Source: Bacillus sonorensis NBRC 101234 = KCTC 13918 (GTDB lineage Bacteria; Bacillota; Bacilli; Bacillales; Bacillaceae). From it: a stretch of 64,000 nt of DNA. The translations under genes and the position numbers were made by a program. Positions 8,219 to 16,818 of this stretch are shown here, piece after piece. Within the stretch, counting starts at the first letter, position 1; each line of letters starts with the position of its first letter. The DNA lies in the NCBI RefSeq assembly GCF_001592005.1, contig NZ_BCVZ01000002.1:434001-498000 (forward strand), given 5' to 3'. The notes below the pieces were generated by a model. The model saw only the letters and a program-made list of their open reading frames with translations, was not told where the DNA came from and searched no databases.

Positions 8219-8247
8219 ACTTTACCCCAATTCAGGAGAATTTTCAA
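8219..8247 (-). promoter_or_regulatory. SigA-type promoter of the metI leader
   Basis: -35 TTGAAA (8242-8247), 17-base spacer, -10 TAAAGT (8219-8224), reading towards the S-box. Confidence 0.7.
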
Positions 8248-8449
8248 GAGCCTTTTTTGAATCTTTATCTCCTTGATATGATATGATGAAATCCCGGATC
8301 AGAAAAAGCTTGCCACATTGTAGCGGCAGACTAATGTAGTCCGGACGCAACCCGGGTCAGCCGAAAATTGCAGTTACGAAGAGAATTTTCGCACTATTCG
8401 TGTTACAATGTTGGAAACGTTAACAACCTACTTTCTGGAGGAATTCAGC

Positions 8450-9172
8450 TTGACTATGAAAACAGGAGTCATTCAGGAAAAAAAGCTTTACTCAAAAGAG
8501 CTCGGCGAAGAAATGGAGCTGTTGGTCTATTTGCCTTCCAGCTATTCCCCGCTCTACAAATACCATGTCATCATCGCCCAGGATGGTCATGACTATTTCC
8601 GTTTGGGCCGCATCAGCCGGCAGATCGAAGAACTGTTACACAACGGTGAAATTGAACGGTGCATCGTCATCGGCGTCCCTTACAAAAGCGTTCAGGAAAG
8701 AAGGCACACATACCATCCGGAAGGGCCGAAATTCGAAGCGTATAAGCGCTTTTTGGCACATGAACTGGTTCCTTTCGCAGACCGGGAATATCCAACATAT
8801 CAAGTCGGATCTGGCAGGACGCTGATCGGAGATTCACTCGGGGGAACCGTGTCCCTCATGACTGCGCTCGATTACCCGAATATGTTCGGTAATGTCATTA
8901 TGCAGTCCCCGTACGTCGACAGCCATGTGCTTGAAAAAGTCGAAACCTCCGCTTCGCTGCAGCTCATTTCGGTGTACCACCAAATCGGCGTAAAAGAAAC
9001 CGAAGTCAAAACGACCGACAATCAAATTTTGGACTTTACCGCTCCAAATGAAAAACTGAAGGAGCTGCTTCAAAACGAGAACATGAACTATCACTTTGAA
9101 ACATTTGACGGAGACCATAAGTGGACGTACTGGCAGCCTTTAATCACGCCCGCCTTAAAAAAAATGCTTTAG
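8450..9172 (+). CDS. yjcH: putative esterase YjcH
   Basis: About 240 aa from TTG 8450, with GGAGG at 8437-8441; the upstream ATG at 8408 would sit before the ribosome site. Alpha/beta hydrolase of the Esterase D/enterochelin-esterase type: the nucleophile elbow LIGDSLGGTVSL lies in the middle, an early strand has VIIAQDGHDYF, and the C-terminal FDGDHKWTYWQP supplies the likely catalytic His. Substrate unknown. First of three colinear genes with yjcG and yjcF, with 65 bases to yjcG. Confidence 0.87.
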   Translation: MTMKTGVIQEKKLYSKELGEEMELLVYLPSSYSPLYKYHVIIAQDGHDYFRLGRISRQIEELLHNGEIERCIVIGVPYKSVQERRHTYHPEGPKFEAYKRFLAHELVPFADREYPTYQVGSGRTLIGDSLGGTVSLMTALDYPNMFGNVIMQSPYVDSHVLEKVETSASLQLISVYHQIGVKETEVKTTDNQILDFTAPNEKLKELLQNENMNYHFETFDGDHKWTYWQPLITPALKKML

Positions 9173-9237
9173 CTCTCCGTATCTAAGCTGATCTTTGATA
9201 TACTAAAACCATATAAATTGTCTAAGGAGGGAACAAA

Positions 9238-9747
9238 ATGAAATACGGTATTGTGCTATTCCCATCAAAAAAACTTCAGGACATTGCAAATTCCTACCGG
9301 AAACGCTATGATCCGAATTACGCTTTAATCCCGCCCCACCTCACATTAAGAACACCGTTTGAATCTTCTGAAGAAGATATCGGCAAAGTCGTTGCACACC
9401 TGAGAGAACTTTCTAAAGAGCTGAAGCCGATCAGGCTGAAAATTACAAAGTTCAGTTCTTTTGCCCCGGTCAATAATGTGATTTATATGAAAGCGGAACC
9501 GACAGCGGAATTAACGGAGCTGCATGAAAAAATGTACAGCGGCGTTTTGGAAGACAAGCCGGAGTATGCGTTTGTTCCCCATGTGACGATTGCCCAAAAC
9601 CTTTCTGATGATGAGCATTCCGATGTCCTTGGAACGCTTAAAATGAGAGACGCGACACATGAAGAAATCATCGACCGCTTTCACCTGCTTTATCAATTGG
9701 ACAACGGCTCTTGGACCGTTTATGAAACATTTATTTTAGGAGTGTGA
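9238..9747 (+). CDS. yjcG: 2H phosphoesterase superfamily protein YjcG
   Basis: 169 aa, with the two H-x-T motifs of the 2H (2'-5' RNA ligase-like) phosphoesterases: HLTLRTPF near residue 34 and HVTIAQNL near residue 114. These two His/Thr pairs form the catalytic centre in the family, which acts on cyclic phosphates or RNA ends; the substrate in Bacillus is not known. Start ATG 9238 follows AAGGAGGG. It runs almost directly into yjcF. Confidence 0.88.
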   Translation: MKYGIVLFPSKKLQDIANSYRKRYDPNYALIPPHLTLRTPFESSEEDIGKVVAHLRELSKELKPIRLKITKFSSFAPVNNVIYMKAEPTAELTELHEKMYSGVLEDKPEYAFVPHVTIAQNLSDDEHSDVLGTLKMRDATHEEIIDRFHLLYQLDNGSWTVYETFILGV

Positions 9748-9756
9748 AGACAACAA

Positions 9757-10176
9757 GTGAAATCCGTCATCGTCAAGAATGATCAGCAGCTTAAAGACGC
9801 TTTTTTTGTCAGAACAGAAGTATTTATCAAAGAACAGCATGTTTCACCGGAAGAAGAAATGGATCATCTCGAACAGGAATCTTCACACCTTGTCATCTAT
9901 GACGGAAAAGAACCGGTCGGAGCCGGCCGCGTTCGCCTTGTTGACGGGTACGGAAAGCTGGAGCGAATCTGTGTTTTAAAAAGCCACCGTTCCTCAGGTA
10001 TCGGCAATCTGATTATGGAGGCGCTGGAAACGGAAGCGAAAAAACAGGGCGCTTCCCGATTCATGCTGAACGCCCAGACACAAGCCGTTCCTTTTTACGA
10101 AAAACACGGCTACAAAGTCGCCTCCGAAGAATTTTTAGACGCGGATATTCCTCACGTCAAAATGATCAAAGAATAA
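9757..10176 (+). CDS. yjcF: GNAT family N-acetyltransferase YjcF
   Basis: 139 aa from GTG 9757; the ribosome site TAGGAG overlaps the end of yjcG. GNAT fold: VGAGRVRLVDGYGKLERICVLKSHR is strand 4, and the acetyl-CoA loop is RSSGIGNLIMEALE (variant of R/Q-x-x-G-x-G/A). FYEKHGYK is the usual C-terminal motif. Acceptor unknown. Last gene of the yjcHGF cluster, ending before the terminator at 10248. Confidence 0.88.
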   Translation: MKSVIVKNDQQLKDAFFVRTEVFIKEQHVSPEEEMDHLEQESSHLVIYDGKEPVGAGRVRLVDGYGKLERICVLKSHRSSGIGNLIMEALETEAKKQGASRFMLNAQTQAVPFYEKHGYKVASEEFLDADIPHVKMIKE

Positions 10177-10247
10177 CTTCCCGCAAGGCGCGTAAAAGCG
10201 GGCTTCAGGTGCCGCACGCCGCCAATATCTCCTCCTGCGGGCCAATG

Positions 10248-10275
10248 AACCGTTCCACATCCGGAACGGTTTTTC
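10248..10275 (+). terminator. terminator after yjcF
   Basis: AACCGTTCC-acatcc-GGAACGGTT followed by TTTC and T-rich sequence. Confidence 0.8.
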
Positions 10276-10419
10276 TTTTCCCCCGCCCCTCAATATTTCA
10301 TAGTTTGTTCATCTTTTGTTTATCGTTTATTCAACATTATTCGCTAAGGTTATGTGTAAGCTTTCAGGAAGGGTGCACAGCCCGTTTCTCCTGTTGGGAG
10401 GTAAAAATCGAATGCCGTT

Positions 10420-10815
10420 ATGATGAAAACCAAATTCGCCACCTTATGCCGCTTCAGCACTGTCGGAGCCGGAAACACATTGATTGATTTCGGGGTATTT
10501 TTCCTGCTTACGGCGGTCAATGTCCCCTACCTTCTCGCACAGGTTTGTTCATATACCGCCGGCATGGCAAACAGCTATATCTGGAATCGCACGTGGACAT
10601 TCCGGGTGAAAAAAAAGGTCCGCGGACAAGAGATTTTCCGTTTTCTCCTGATAAACCTTGCAGCTTCAGGGATCACCTTTCTTATCCTCTACGGTCTTCA
10701 AAAAGGGGGCTTGTCTCTCTTTTCCAGCAAAATCATAGCGACCCTCGGAGGAATGGTGATGAATTTTATCGGTAACCGCCTATGGGTGTTTCAAGAACCT
10801 GAAACAAATTCTTAA
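10420..10815 (+). CDS. yngA: GtrA family membrane protein YngA
   Basis: 131 aa with four predicted membrane helices, and the GtrA pattern: FCTVGAGN-like start (CRFSTVGAGNTLIDFGVFF), NSYIWNRTWTFR near residue 50, and a second repeat ending NFIGNRLWVFQ. GtrA proteins are thought to help flip undecaprenyl-phosphate sugars for teichoic-acid glucosylation. It heads a gene set with yngB, galE and yngC; the first two and yngC form the B. subtilis yngABC group, linked there to glycolipids and wall glucosylation under anaerobiosis. A GGGAGG site at 10395-10400 sits at good distance from a four-codon mini-frame (ATG 10412) that overlaps this start. Confidence 0.85.
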   Translation: MMKTKFATLCRFSTVGAGNTLIDFGVFFLLTAVNVPYLLAQVCSYTAGMANSYIWNRTWTFRVKKKVRGQEIFRFLLINLAASGITFLILYGLQKGGLSLFSSKIIATLGGMVMNFIGNRLWVFQEPETNS

Positions 10816-10843
10816 GAATTGAAATGAACAGGAGTGAATAATC

Positions 10844-11734
10844 ATGACAATAAGAAAAGCCGTTATTCCCGCAGCCGGGTTGGGAACGAGATTTCTGCCT
10901 GCGACAAAAGCGCAGCCGAAAGAAATGCTGCCGATCGTTGATAAACCTGCCATTCAATATATTGTGGAGGAAGCCGTTCAATCAGGCATAGAAGATATTC
11001 TCATCATTACAGGAAGAAACAAGCGCTCGATTGAAGATCATTTCGACCGGTCTGCTGAGCTCGAACAGAATCTATTAAATAAAAACAAACATGATCTATT
11101 AAAAGAGATTCAGAACATTGCCGACTTAGCAAACATCCATTACATCCGCCAAAAAGAGCCGCTCGGACTCGGACACGCGGTTTTGTCGGCGCGGCATTTC
11201 ATCGGTGATGAGCCGTTTGCCGTCCTGCTCGGCGACGACATCATGATCTCGGAAAAACCGGCCTTGCAGCAGCTCATCGACGTATATAAAGAATATAAAA
11301 CATCTGTCATCGGCGTTCAGTGTGTCGAACCGGCCGATGTCTCCAAATACGGGATCATTCAGACAGCCACGCAGAAAAATAAAGTATATGACATCGAAGA
11401 CTTGGTCGAAAAACCGGCTGTTCGAGAAGCGCCTTCGAATATCGCCGTCATGGGACGCTATATTTTAGAGCCATCCATTTTCCCTGTTCTTGAGCGTACC
11501 CAAAAAGGCGCGGGGAATGAAATACAACTGACAGACGCGTTAAGAGACATATGCCGGGAACAAAACATTTATGCCCGGCAGTTGGAAGGCAGCCGTTTTG
11601 ATATCGGCGACAAGCTTGGCTGCTTTAAAGCAAGCATCGAAATGGGGCTCATGCGGGATGAGATGCGGCCGAAACTGCTGGCCTACATGGAGAATGTCCT
11701 CAAAAGAGAAACGCAGAAAGGAGCTTTACAATGA
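10844..11734 (+). CDS. yngB: UTP-glucose-1-phosphate uridylyltransferase YngB
   Basis: 296 aa cytosolic nucleotidyltransferase making UDP-glucose from UTP and glucose-1-phosphate. The N-terminal nucleotide loop AGLGTRFLPATKAQPKEMLP lies near residues 11-30, and LLGDDIM holds the metal-binding Asp in the centre. VEKP and ERTQKGAGNEIQLTDAL are hallmark GalU/GtaB segments. It is a GtaB paralogue; I call YngB from its position after yngA. Its last codons overlap the galE start by four bases (11731-11734), so the two are translationally coupled and UDP-glucose is passed straight to epimerisation. Confidence 0.88.
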   Translation: MTIRKAVIPAAGLGTRFLPATKAQPKEMLPIVDKPAIQYIVEEAVQSGIEDILIITGRNKRSIEDHFDRSAELEQNLLNKNKHDLLKEIQNIADLANIHYIRQKEPLGLGHAVLSARHFIGDEPFAVLLGDDIMISEKPALQQLIDVYKEYKTSVIGVQCVEPADVSKYGIIQTATQKNKVYDIEDLVEKPAVREAPSNIAVMGRYILEPSIFPVLERTQKGAGNEIQLTDALRDICREQNIYARQLEGSRFDIGDKLGCFKASIEMGLMRDEMRPKLLAYMENVLKRETQKGALQ

Positions 11735-12717
11735 AGTCAGTGCTCGTAACCGGAGGAGCCGGATACATCGGAAGCCATACCGTTCTGGCATTAAAAAAAC
11801 AAAACATAAACGCCGTTGTGCTTGACAACCTGTCCACAGGACACCGTGAAGCCGTTCACACCCCTCACTTTTACGAGGGTGATATCAGCGATCACGGATT
11901 GGTGACATCGATCATAAGAAAGCACGAAATTGATGCCGTCATCCATTTTGCGGCAAAAAGCCTTGTATCGGAATCAATTGAAAAACCGGAACTCTACTTC
12001 AGAGAAAATACAATAAAATCCTGTTCTTTCTTTGAACATATCATCAGTGAAGGCGTCAAACACATCGTGTTTTCATCAACAGCGGCCGTTTACGGCATCG
12101 CAGGGGACAAGCCGATCCGGGAAACCGCTCCGCTCCAGCCTGTCAACCCTTACGGCGAATCAAAACTGATGATTGAAAAATACCTGCATTGGGTCGGGAA
12201 AACGCATCATGTCAAATGGGCCGCTCTCCGCTATTTTAATGCGGCAGGCGCGGACATGGACGGGATCATCGGCGAAGACCACGATCCTGAAAGCCATCTC
12301 ATCCCTCTCATCCTGCAGACGGCGCTTGGCCGCAGAGAAAAAATCTCAATCTTTGGCGATGATTATCCGACACCCGACGGGACCTGCATCAGAGACTATA
12401 TTCATGTCCTCGATCTGGCGGCGGCCCATTTGTCAGCTCTTGATGCTTTGTATGAAGACAGACTGAAACAAAATGTTTATAATGTAGGGACAGGGGCCGG
12501 ACATTCCGTGAAAGACGTGATGGAAACAGCTGAAAACGTCACGGAAAGAAACATCCCAAAACAAACGGACAAGCGCAGAGCGGGCGATCCCCAGGTGCTT
12601 GTGGCAGACAGCCGGGCGCTTCAGACAGATACCGGATGGAAGCCGAAATACAGCGATTTACAAACCATGATTCAAAGCGCTTGGGAGTGGCACAAAACAC
12701 ATCCGAACGGGTTTTGA
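11731..12717 (+). CDS. galE: UDP-glucose 4-epimerase GalE
   Basis: 328 aa extended SDR enzyme interconverting UDP-glucose and UDP-galactose with bound NAD. GGAGYIGSHT at residues 7-16 is the NAD loop, FSSTAAVYG has the catalytic Ser/Thr, NPYGESKLMIEKY is the Y-x-x-x-K motif, and RYFNAAGAD and DGTCIRDYIHVLDLA are GalE-specific stretches. Overlaps yngB. In B. subtilis the main galE is elsewhere and yngB is not followed by one, so this linked copy looks specific to this lineage and may be one of several. Confidence 0.92.
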   Translation: MKSVLVTGGAGYIGSHTVLALKKQNINAVVLDNLSTGHREAVHTPHFYEGDISDHGLVTSIIRKHEIDAVIHFAAKSLVSESIEKPELYFRENTIKSCSFFEHIISEGVKHIVFSSTAAVYGIAGDKPIRETAPLQPVNPYGESKLMIEKYLHWVGKTHHVKWAALRYFNAAGADMDGIIGEDHDPESHLIPLILQTALGRREKISIFGDDYPTPDGTCIRDYIHVLDLAAAHLSALDALYEDRLKQNVYNVGTGAGHSVKDVMETAENVTERNIPKQTDKRRAGDPQVLVADSRALQTDTGWKPKYSDLQTMIQSAWEWHKTHPNGF

Positions 12718-12811
12718 TATTCGCTTGTTTCCCGTCCAAACGGAGAAAAGTCACGCCGTATGATCCAAATGTTCGGCTGATGAATGAAAAAGGCAGGGTG
12801 AAAAAACAAAA

Positions 12812-13399
12812 ATGGGAAGCATAGTGAATGACATTTTAATGTGGCTGACCGATCTCGGTTATCTTGGGATAGCGATCGGTTTAATGATTGAAATCATCCC
12901 GAGCGAAATTGTGCTGGCATACGGAGGGTATATGGTGTCAAACGGCTCCATCACTTTTATCGGTGCCATCATCGCGGGAGTCATCGGAGGAACGATTGCC
13001 CAATTGTTTCTCTACTGGATCGGCTATTACGGCGGTCGGCCGTTTCTATACAAATACGGAAAATACTTACTGATTCAAAAACATCATATTGAAACAGCGG
13101 AAAAATGGTTTGAAAAATACGGGGGCGGCGTCGTATTTTCAGCCCGTTTCATTCCGGTCGTCCGGCATGCCATCTCCATTCCCGCCGGAATTGCCAAGAT
13201 GCCGCTCTTGAAATTCACCGGTCTGACGGTGCTCGCCATCATCCCGTGGTCGATTTTGTTTGTTTACCTCGGAATACAGCTCGGAAGCCGGTGGGATCAT
13301 GTTGAAAATGTGGCTAAAACGTATACAACTCCGATAATGCTTGGAGCAGCGGTTTTAATCATCTTATATTTCGGACTCAAAACATTGCGCAAAAAATAA
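12812..13399 (+). CDS. yngC: DedA family membrane protein YngC
   Basis: 195 aa with about five hydrophobic segments and the DedA (SNARE-associated/VTT) signature: E.IPSE..LAYGG near residue 30, GG.IAQLFLYWIGYYGG, and FSARFIPVVRHAISIPAGIAKM. Family members recycle undecaprenyl phosphate or scramble phospholipids. It follows galE after 94 bases; the ribosome site before ATG 12812 is weak and distant, and the in-frame GTG at 12824 is an alternative. A good terminator follows. Confidence 0.85.
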   Translation: MGSIVNDILMWLTDLGYLGIAIGLMIEIIPSEIVLAYGGYMVSNGSITFIGAIIAGVIGGTIAQLFLYWIGYYGGRPFLYKYGKYLLIQKHHIETAEKWFEKYGGGVVFSARFIPVVRHAISIPAGIAKMPLLKFTGLTVLAIIPWSILFVYLGIQLGSRWDHVENVAKTYTTPIMLGAAVLIILYFGLKTLRKK

Positions 13400-13401
13400 T
13401 G

Positions 13402-13428
13402 AAAACCCCGGCAGACCGCCGGGGTTTT
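13402..13428 (+). terminator. terminator after yngC
   Basis: AAAACCCCGGC-aga-CCGCCGGGGTTTT hairpin right after the yngC stop. Confidence 0.88.
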
Positions 13429-13516
13429 CGCTTATCCGGGAGGCCGCCGCCGGACAGCTGTCAAATATGACAGCGTGCCGCCGCAGAACAGGCACCACGG
13501 AATTCGCTCTATGCCA

Positions 13517-13774
13517 TTAAACCGATTCATTCACATAACGGCCTATGTTTCTCTTTTCTGAGATTCTCTGCTTCATTCCTTTTTTCCGTTTTTGTTCCTG
13601 CACTCTTCTTTCTGCAGATGTCTGGTTTTCCACTCGTTTTTCTACTTCTCGGTAAGACCTTTTGCTTTGCACGAAGGCCGTTTTTTGGATATATGCATAA
13701 TTTGATTTCTGGCTGATGGTGCGATTGGCGTATTGTACATACTGATCATGGTAAACCGGCGGCAAATATCCCAT
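13517..13774 (-). CDS. small basic Tyr/Gln-rich protein, unknown
   Basis: 85 aa from ATG 13774, five bases after GGAGGAG. The longer frame from 13789 would start inside that ribosome site. The N-terminus is Tyr-rich (MGYLPPVYHDQYVQYANRT), the rest is basic and helical with many Arg/Glu/Gln (VEKRVENQTSAERRVQEQKRKK). No signal or membrane segment. Composition and place among sporulation genes suggest a spore or forespore protein, but I do not recognise the family. Divergent from yjcD. Confidence 0.7.
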   Translation of the reverse strand: MGYLPPVYHDQYVQYANRTISQKSNYAYIQKTAFVQSKRSYREVEKRVENQTSAERRVQEQKRKKGMKQRISEKRNIGRYVNESV

Positions 13775-13889
13775 CGTATCTCCTCCCATGCTCGCATTCC
13801 CAAAAATCTACTGTTTTAAATGGTTGTCATTTGATATGATAGACGTTGTCCCATAAGAAGACGACTACCAATTACTGGAGGACTTCTTT

Positions 13890-16172
13890 TTGAAATGCGC
13901 ACGTTTAAATAACAGAGACATCCATCTACATACATATTCGCGAGAACATTTTCAATTCCTCTTTGACGAGGCAAGAAAAGACCATATTACATGCAAAACA
14001 TGCGGCATGCCGCTTCGGTTGGCATTGACAATCCATGAAGAACCGCATTTTGTTCACAGGGAAACAGGTGATTTTTCTGAATGTGAAGCGGCATGCCTCA
14101 ACGATCAGCCAAAAGAAGAAACGGCTTATACGGAAAGCGGCGTGTTCCGCCTGCCGAAAGGAAAACCGATCACAGAGCAATCGCAGACACCGGCAAGCGT
14201 TTGGGAGCCTCCGAGAGAGGCGGCTGTTCATAAACATTTTTTTCCCAAAGCCGAAACATCGGCTGAGCAAATGTTTCCGAATGTTTCTTTACATGAAAAA
14301 CAGCTTGAGGCCGTTTCCGCTCCGGAAGGCCCTCTTCTCGTACTGGCCGGCGCCGGAAGCGGGAAAACGCGGGTATTAACGGCGAGGACGGCTTATATGC
14401 TGTCACATCTTGAGATACCGCCTGCTGCCATCCTGCTTGTCACCTTCACCACAAAAGCGGTCAAGGAAATGAAAGAGCGGATGGCCTCGCAGTACGGCTT
14501 GGCGGAACGTACGGTCAGCCGCCTTGTAACCGGAACATTTCACAGCCTGTTTTATAAAATTCTCTATCATCATGATCCTGCGAAATGGAATGGAGACCGC
14601 CTGCTGAAATGGGAGTGGCAAAAAGAGCAGTACATCAAAATGGCATTGGCCGACGAAGGGCTTGATGAAAAAGATTTTCCGATCGACCAGGCGATCCAGC
14701 AGATCGGCTATTGGAAAAACGCCTATCTTCCCGGGGAGCGCATTCCGCTTGAGGACGAATGGGAGAAGCGGGTGCACCGGCTGTTCTGCCATTATGAAGA
14801 GCAAAAAAAATCACGCGGCCAATTCGATTTTGATGATATGGCTTCCGCATGCTATGAGCTGTTTCAAGAACGTCCGGATGTTTTGCAGAGATACCAATCG
14901 CGGTTTCATGCGATTTTGATCGATGAATTCCAGGATATCAATCCCGTCCAATATGCGATTATCAGGCTTCTGGCCAGCCCTGAAAACAACATCACCTGTG
15001 TCGGTGATGATGATCAGTCGATTTATGCGTTCAGAGGCAGCAGCCCTTCTTTTATTCTTGATTTTGAAAAGGACTTTCCGGATGCAAAAACGATTCATCT
15101 GGCGACGAATTACAGGTCAAGCCACCCCATTGTCGCAAGCGCGGAGGCGGTCGTCAAAAGAAACAAAAACCGCTGGGCCAAGACACTGGAAGCCGTGCGG
15201 GACGATGTCAAAAAACCGCTTTTATTTTATCCGTATGATGAAGAGGAAGAAGCGATCATGATCGTCTCCGATATCCGCGAGAAAATTCAAATGGGCGCCA
15301 AACCGCAGGATTTCGCCGTCCTTTATCGGACAAACAGCGGCGGCCGCGCCATTTATGAACGCCTTCACGAGTCGGCGATTCCCTATACGGCCGACCAGGG
15401 CGTCCAGTCCTTCTACAGCAGGCGGATCGTCCGGCAAATGCTCGCCTATCTTTATTTAAGCCAAAATGAAGATGATACAGAAGCCGTCAAACAGCTATTG
15501 CCGGCCCTCTTTTTAAAGCAGTCCGCTTTAAATACGCTAAAGGCGCTCTCAATCACAGAGGATTGTACGATGGTGCAGGCGCTCGTAAAATTGACCGATA
15601 TCAAACCGTTCCAGCTTGAAAAAATCAAAAAAATCGTTCCCTTTTTCAGCAGCCTGAAAACGATGAAGCCTGTCGAAGCGATGACGTTTGCTGAAGAAAA
15701 AATGGGCTTTTCCGACTATCTGAAAAAACGCGGCAATGAAGGAAACAAGCTGGAAAAAGGCTCAGATGATCTGCGCGATTTGAAAACGGCAGCGAAGAGA
15801 TTCAAAACGATCCCTGAATTTCTGGCGCATGTTGATCATATGAGAGCAGCCGAGAAACAAAAACCCGACGGAAAGGGAGTCCAGCTGTTAACGATCCACC
15901 GCGCCAAAGGGCTTGAATTTAAAACGGTCTATATCCTGGGAGCGGTCGACGGTTCCATCCCCCATGACTTCGCATTGGAATCGGCAAGAAAGGGTGATGA
16001 AACCGCCTTGGAAGAAGAAAGAAGGCTCCTTTATGTCGCCATGACCCGGGCGGAAGACAACCTGTATATCAGCGTCCCATCGGTCAGAAGAAGCAGAACG
16101 GCCTACCGTTCAAGATTTTTGCAGCCGATTTTAAGAAAACAGCCGCAGGCGGCTGAACTTCAATCGCGTTAA
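13890..16172 (+). CDS. yjcD: UvrD/PcrA-type superfamily 1 DNA helicase YjcD
   Basis: 760 aa from TTG 13890, with GGAGG eight bases upstream. Residues 130-720 form a UvrD-like 3'-5' helicase: Walker A AGAGSGKT at 153-160, then LVTFTTKAVKEMKER (Ia), ILIDEFQDINPVQ (II), GDDDQSIYAFRGSSP (III), LATNYRSS (IV), VQLLTIHRAKGLEF (V) and YVAMTRAEDNLYIS (VI). All helicase motifs are intact. The first 70 residues are not helicase: they carry C35-x-x-C38, H53-F-x-H56 and C65, a spacing almost the same as in CoiA in this window. A substrate or DNA-binding zinc-like module is likely. The cellular role of YjcD is poorly known. Ends at a bidirectional terminator with spoVIF. Confidence 0.92.
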   Translation: MKCARLNNRDIHLHTYSREHFQFLFDEARKDHITCKTCGMPLRLALTIHEEPHFVHRETGDFSECEAACLNDQPKEETAYTESGVFRLPKGKPITEQSQTPASVWEPPREAAVHKHFFPKAETSAEQMFPNVSLHEKQLEAVSAPEGPLLVLAGAGSGKTRVLTARTAYMLSHLEIPPAAILLVTFTTKAVKEMKERMASQYGLAERTVSRLVTGTFHSLFYKILYHHDPAKWNGDRLLKWEWQKEQYIKMALADEGLDEKDFPIDQAIQQIGYWKNAYLPGERIPLEDEWEKRVHRLFCHYEEQKKSRGQFDFDDMASACYELFQERPDVLQRYQSRFHAILIDEFQDINPVQYAIIRLLASPENNITCVGDDDQSIYAFRGSSPSFILDFEKDFPDAKTIHLATNYRSSHPIVASAEAVVKRNKNRWAKTLEAVRDDVKKPLLFYPYDEEEEAIMIVSDIREKIQMGAKPQDFAVLYRTNSGGRAIYERLHESAIPYTADQGVQSFYSRRIVRQMLAYLYLSQNEDDTEAVKQLLPALFLKQSALNTLKALSITEDCTMVQALVKLTDIKPFQLEKIKKIVPFFSSLKTMKPVEAMTFAEEKMGFSDYLKKRGNEGNKLEKGSDDLRDLKTAAKRFKTIPEFLAHVDHMRAAEKQKPDGKGVQLLTIHRAKGLEFKTVYILGAVDGSIPHDFALESARKGDETALEEERRLLYVAMTRAEDNLYISVPSVRRSRTAYRSRFLQPILRKQPQAAELQSR

Positions 16173-16173
16173 A

Positions 16174-16218
16174 AAACACCGTGCCCTCCCTTACCGGAAG
16201 GCGCGGTGTTCATTTTTT
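16174..16218. terminator. bidirectional terminator between yjcD and spoVIF
   Basis: AACACCG(T)GCC...GGCGCGGTGTT with A/T-rich flanks on both sides, between convergent genes. Confidence 0.8.
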
Positions 16219-16467
16219 GCTGTTCATCATTTTAGCGATCGTATTGAAATCCATTTTTTCTTTTCCGCTAACAATCGATTCGACAATCCGGTCTTCCATT
16301 TCTTTTGGAACCCGTTTATTCGCCAATTTGGCAACGCGTTTAATAACGCTGCGGACCGTTTTTTCATCCTTGAAGTTGGCGTTTTGCAAAGAGTTCGCCA
16401 GCTGCATCACGTCCGACATGCTGACGCCTGTTTTCTTTTCAATGTTTTTGAAAAATTGATTGTCCAT
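16210..16467 (-). CDS. spoVIF: stage VI sporulation protein F
   Basis: 85 aa. The sequence MDNQFFKNIEKKTGVSMSDV, then LANSLQNANFKDEKTVRSVIK and VPKEMEDRIVESIVSGKEKMDF, is the SpoVIF (YjcC) family over its full usual length. SpoVIF is a mother-cell sporulation protein needed for proper late coat assembly through GerE-dependent expression. The start at ATG 16467 has AAAGGAGGCAGG. It lies next to other sporulation genes and is transcribed towards the shared terminator. Confidence 0.92.
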   Translation of the reverse strand: MDNQFFKNIEKKTGVSMSDVMQLANSLQNANFKDEKTVRSVIKRVAKLANKRVPKEMEDRIVESIVSGKEKMDFNTIAKMMNSKK

Positions 16468-16601
16468 ATCCCTGCCTCCTTTTTTGGGAGTGATACGCTA
16501 TCATATGTCTTTTGGAAACGCCGCGTGCCTTTCCCAGCCGATTCTTTTATAAGAAGAGAGCACAGAACTGCCGCGCCCTATGCTCCCTTCTTTTTAAAAG
16601 A

Positions 16602-16739
16602 CTAGTATCTAAAAGAAGCGCCGACAATGATGAGAAGAATAAATAAAACAACGATCAATACAAATGTTGAGCCATAGCTATTGCCGCCATAGCCGCCATT
16701 GCCATAGCCAATAGGAACTCCTCCGCCATAAAAGCCCAT
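16602..16739 (-). CDS. yjcZ: YjcZ-family tiny membrane protein of sporulation
   Basis: 45 aa, found by reading the minus strand. The N-terminal half is Gly/Tyr-rich ([18 protein letters not shown]), followed by one hydrophobic helix ([18 protein letters not shown]) and a short tail. This is the signature of the YjcZ tiny-TM sporulation family of Bacillus. AAGGAGGTGCTT precedes ATG 16739. Neighbouring spoVIF supports a sporulation role; the specific function is unknown. Confidence 0.88.
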   Translation of the reverse strand: MGFYGGGVPIGYGNGGYGGNSYGSTFVLIVVLFILLIIVGASFRY

Positions 16740-16818
16740 CTAAAGCACCTCCTTTTCTCCCTATACCATATGAAAATTGATAGAGTTCGCTTGGATAGAT
16801 GCATAGGGCTTGTGTGGA

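Noticed and set aside
10350-10366. cre-like sequence (TGTGTAAGCTTTCA) before yngA
   Set aside because: Lacks the central CG and correct spacing of a CcpA site, so I do not call catabolite control.
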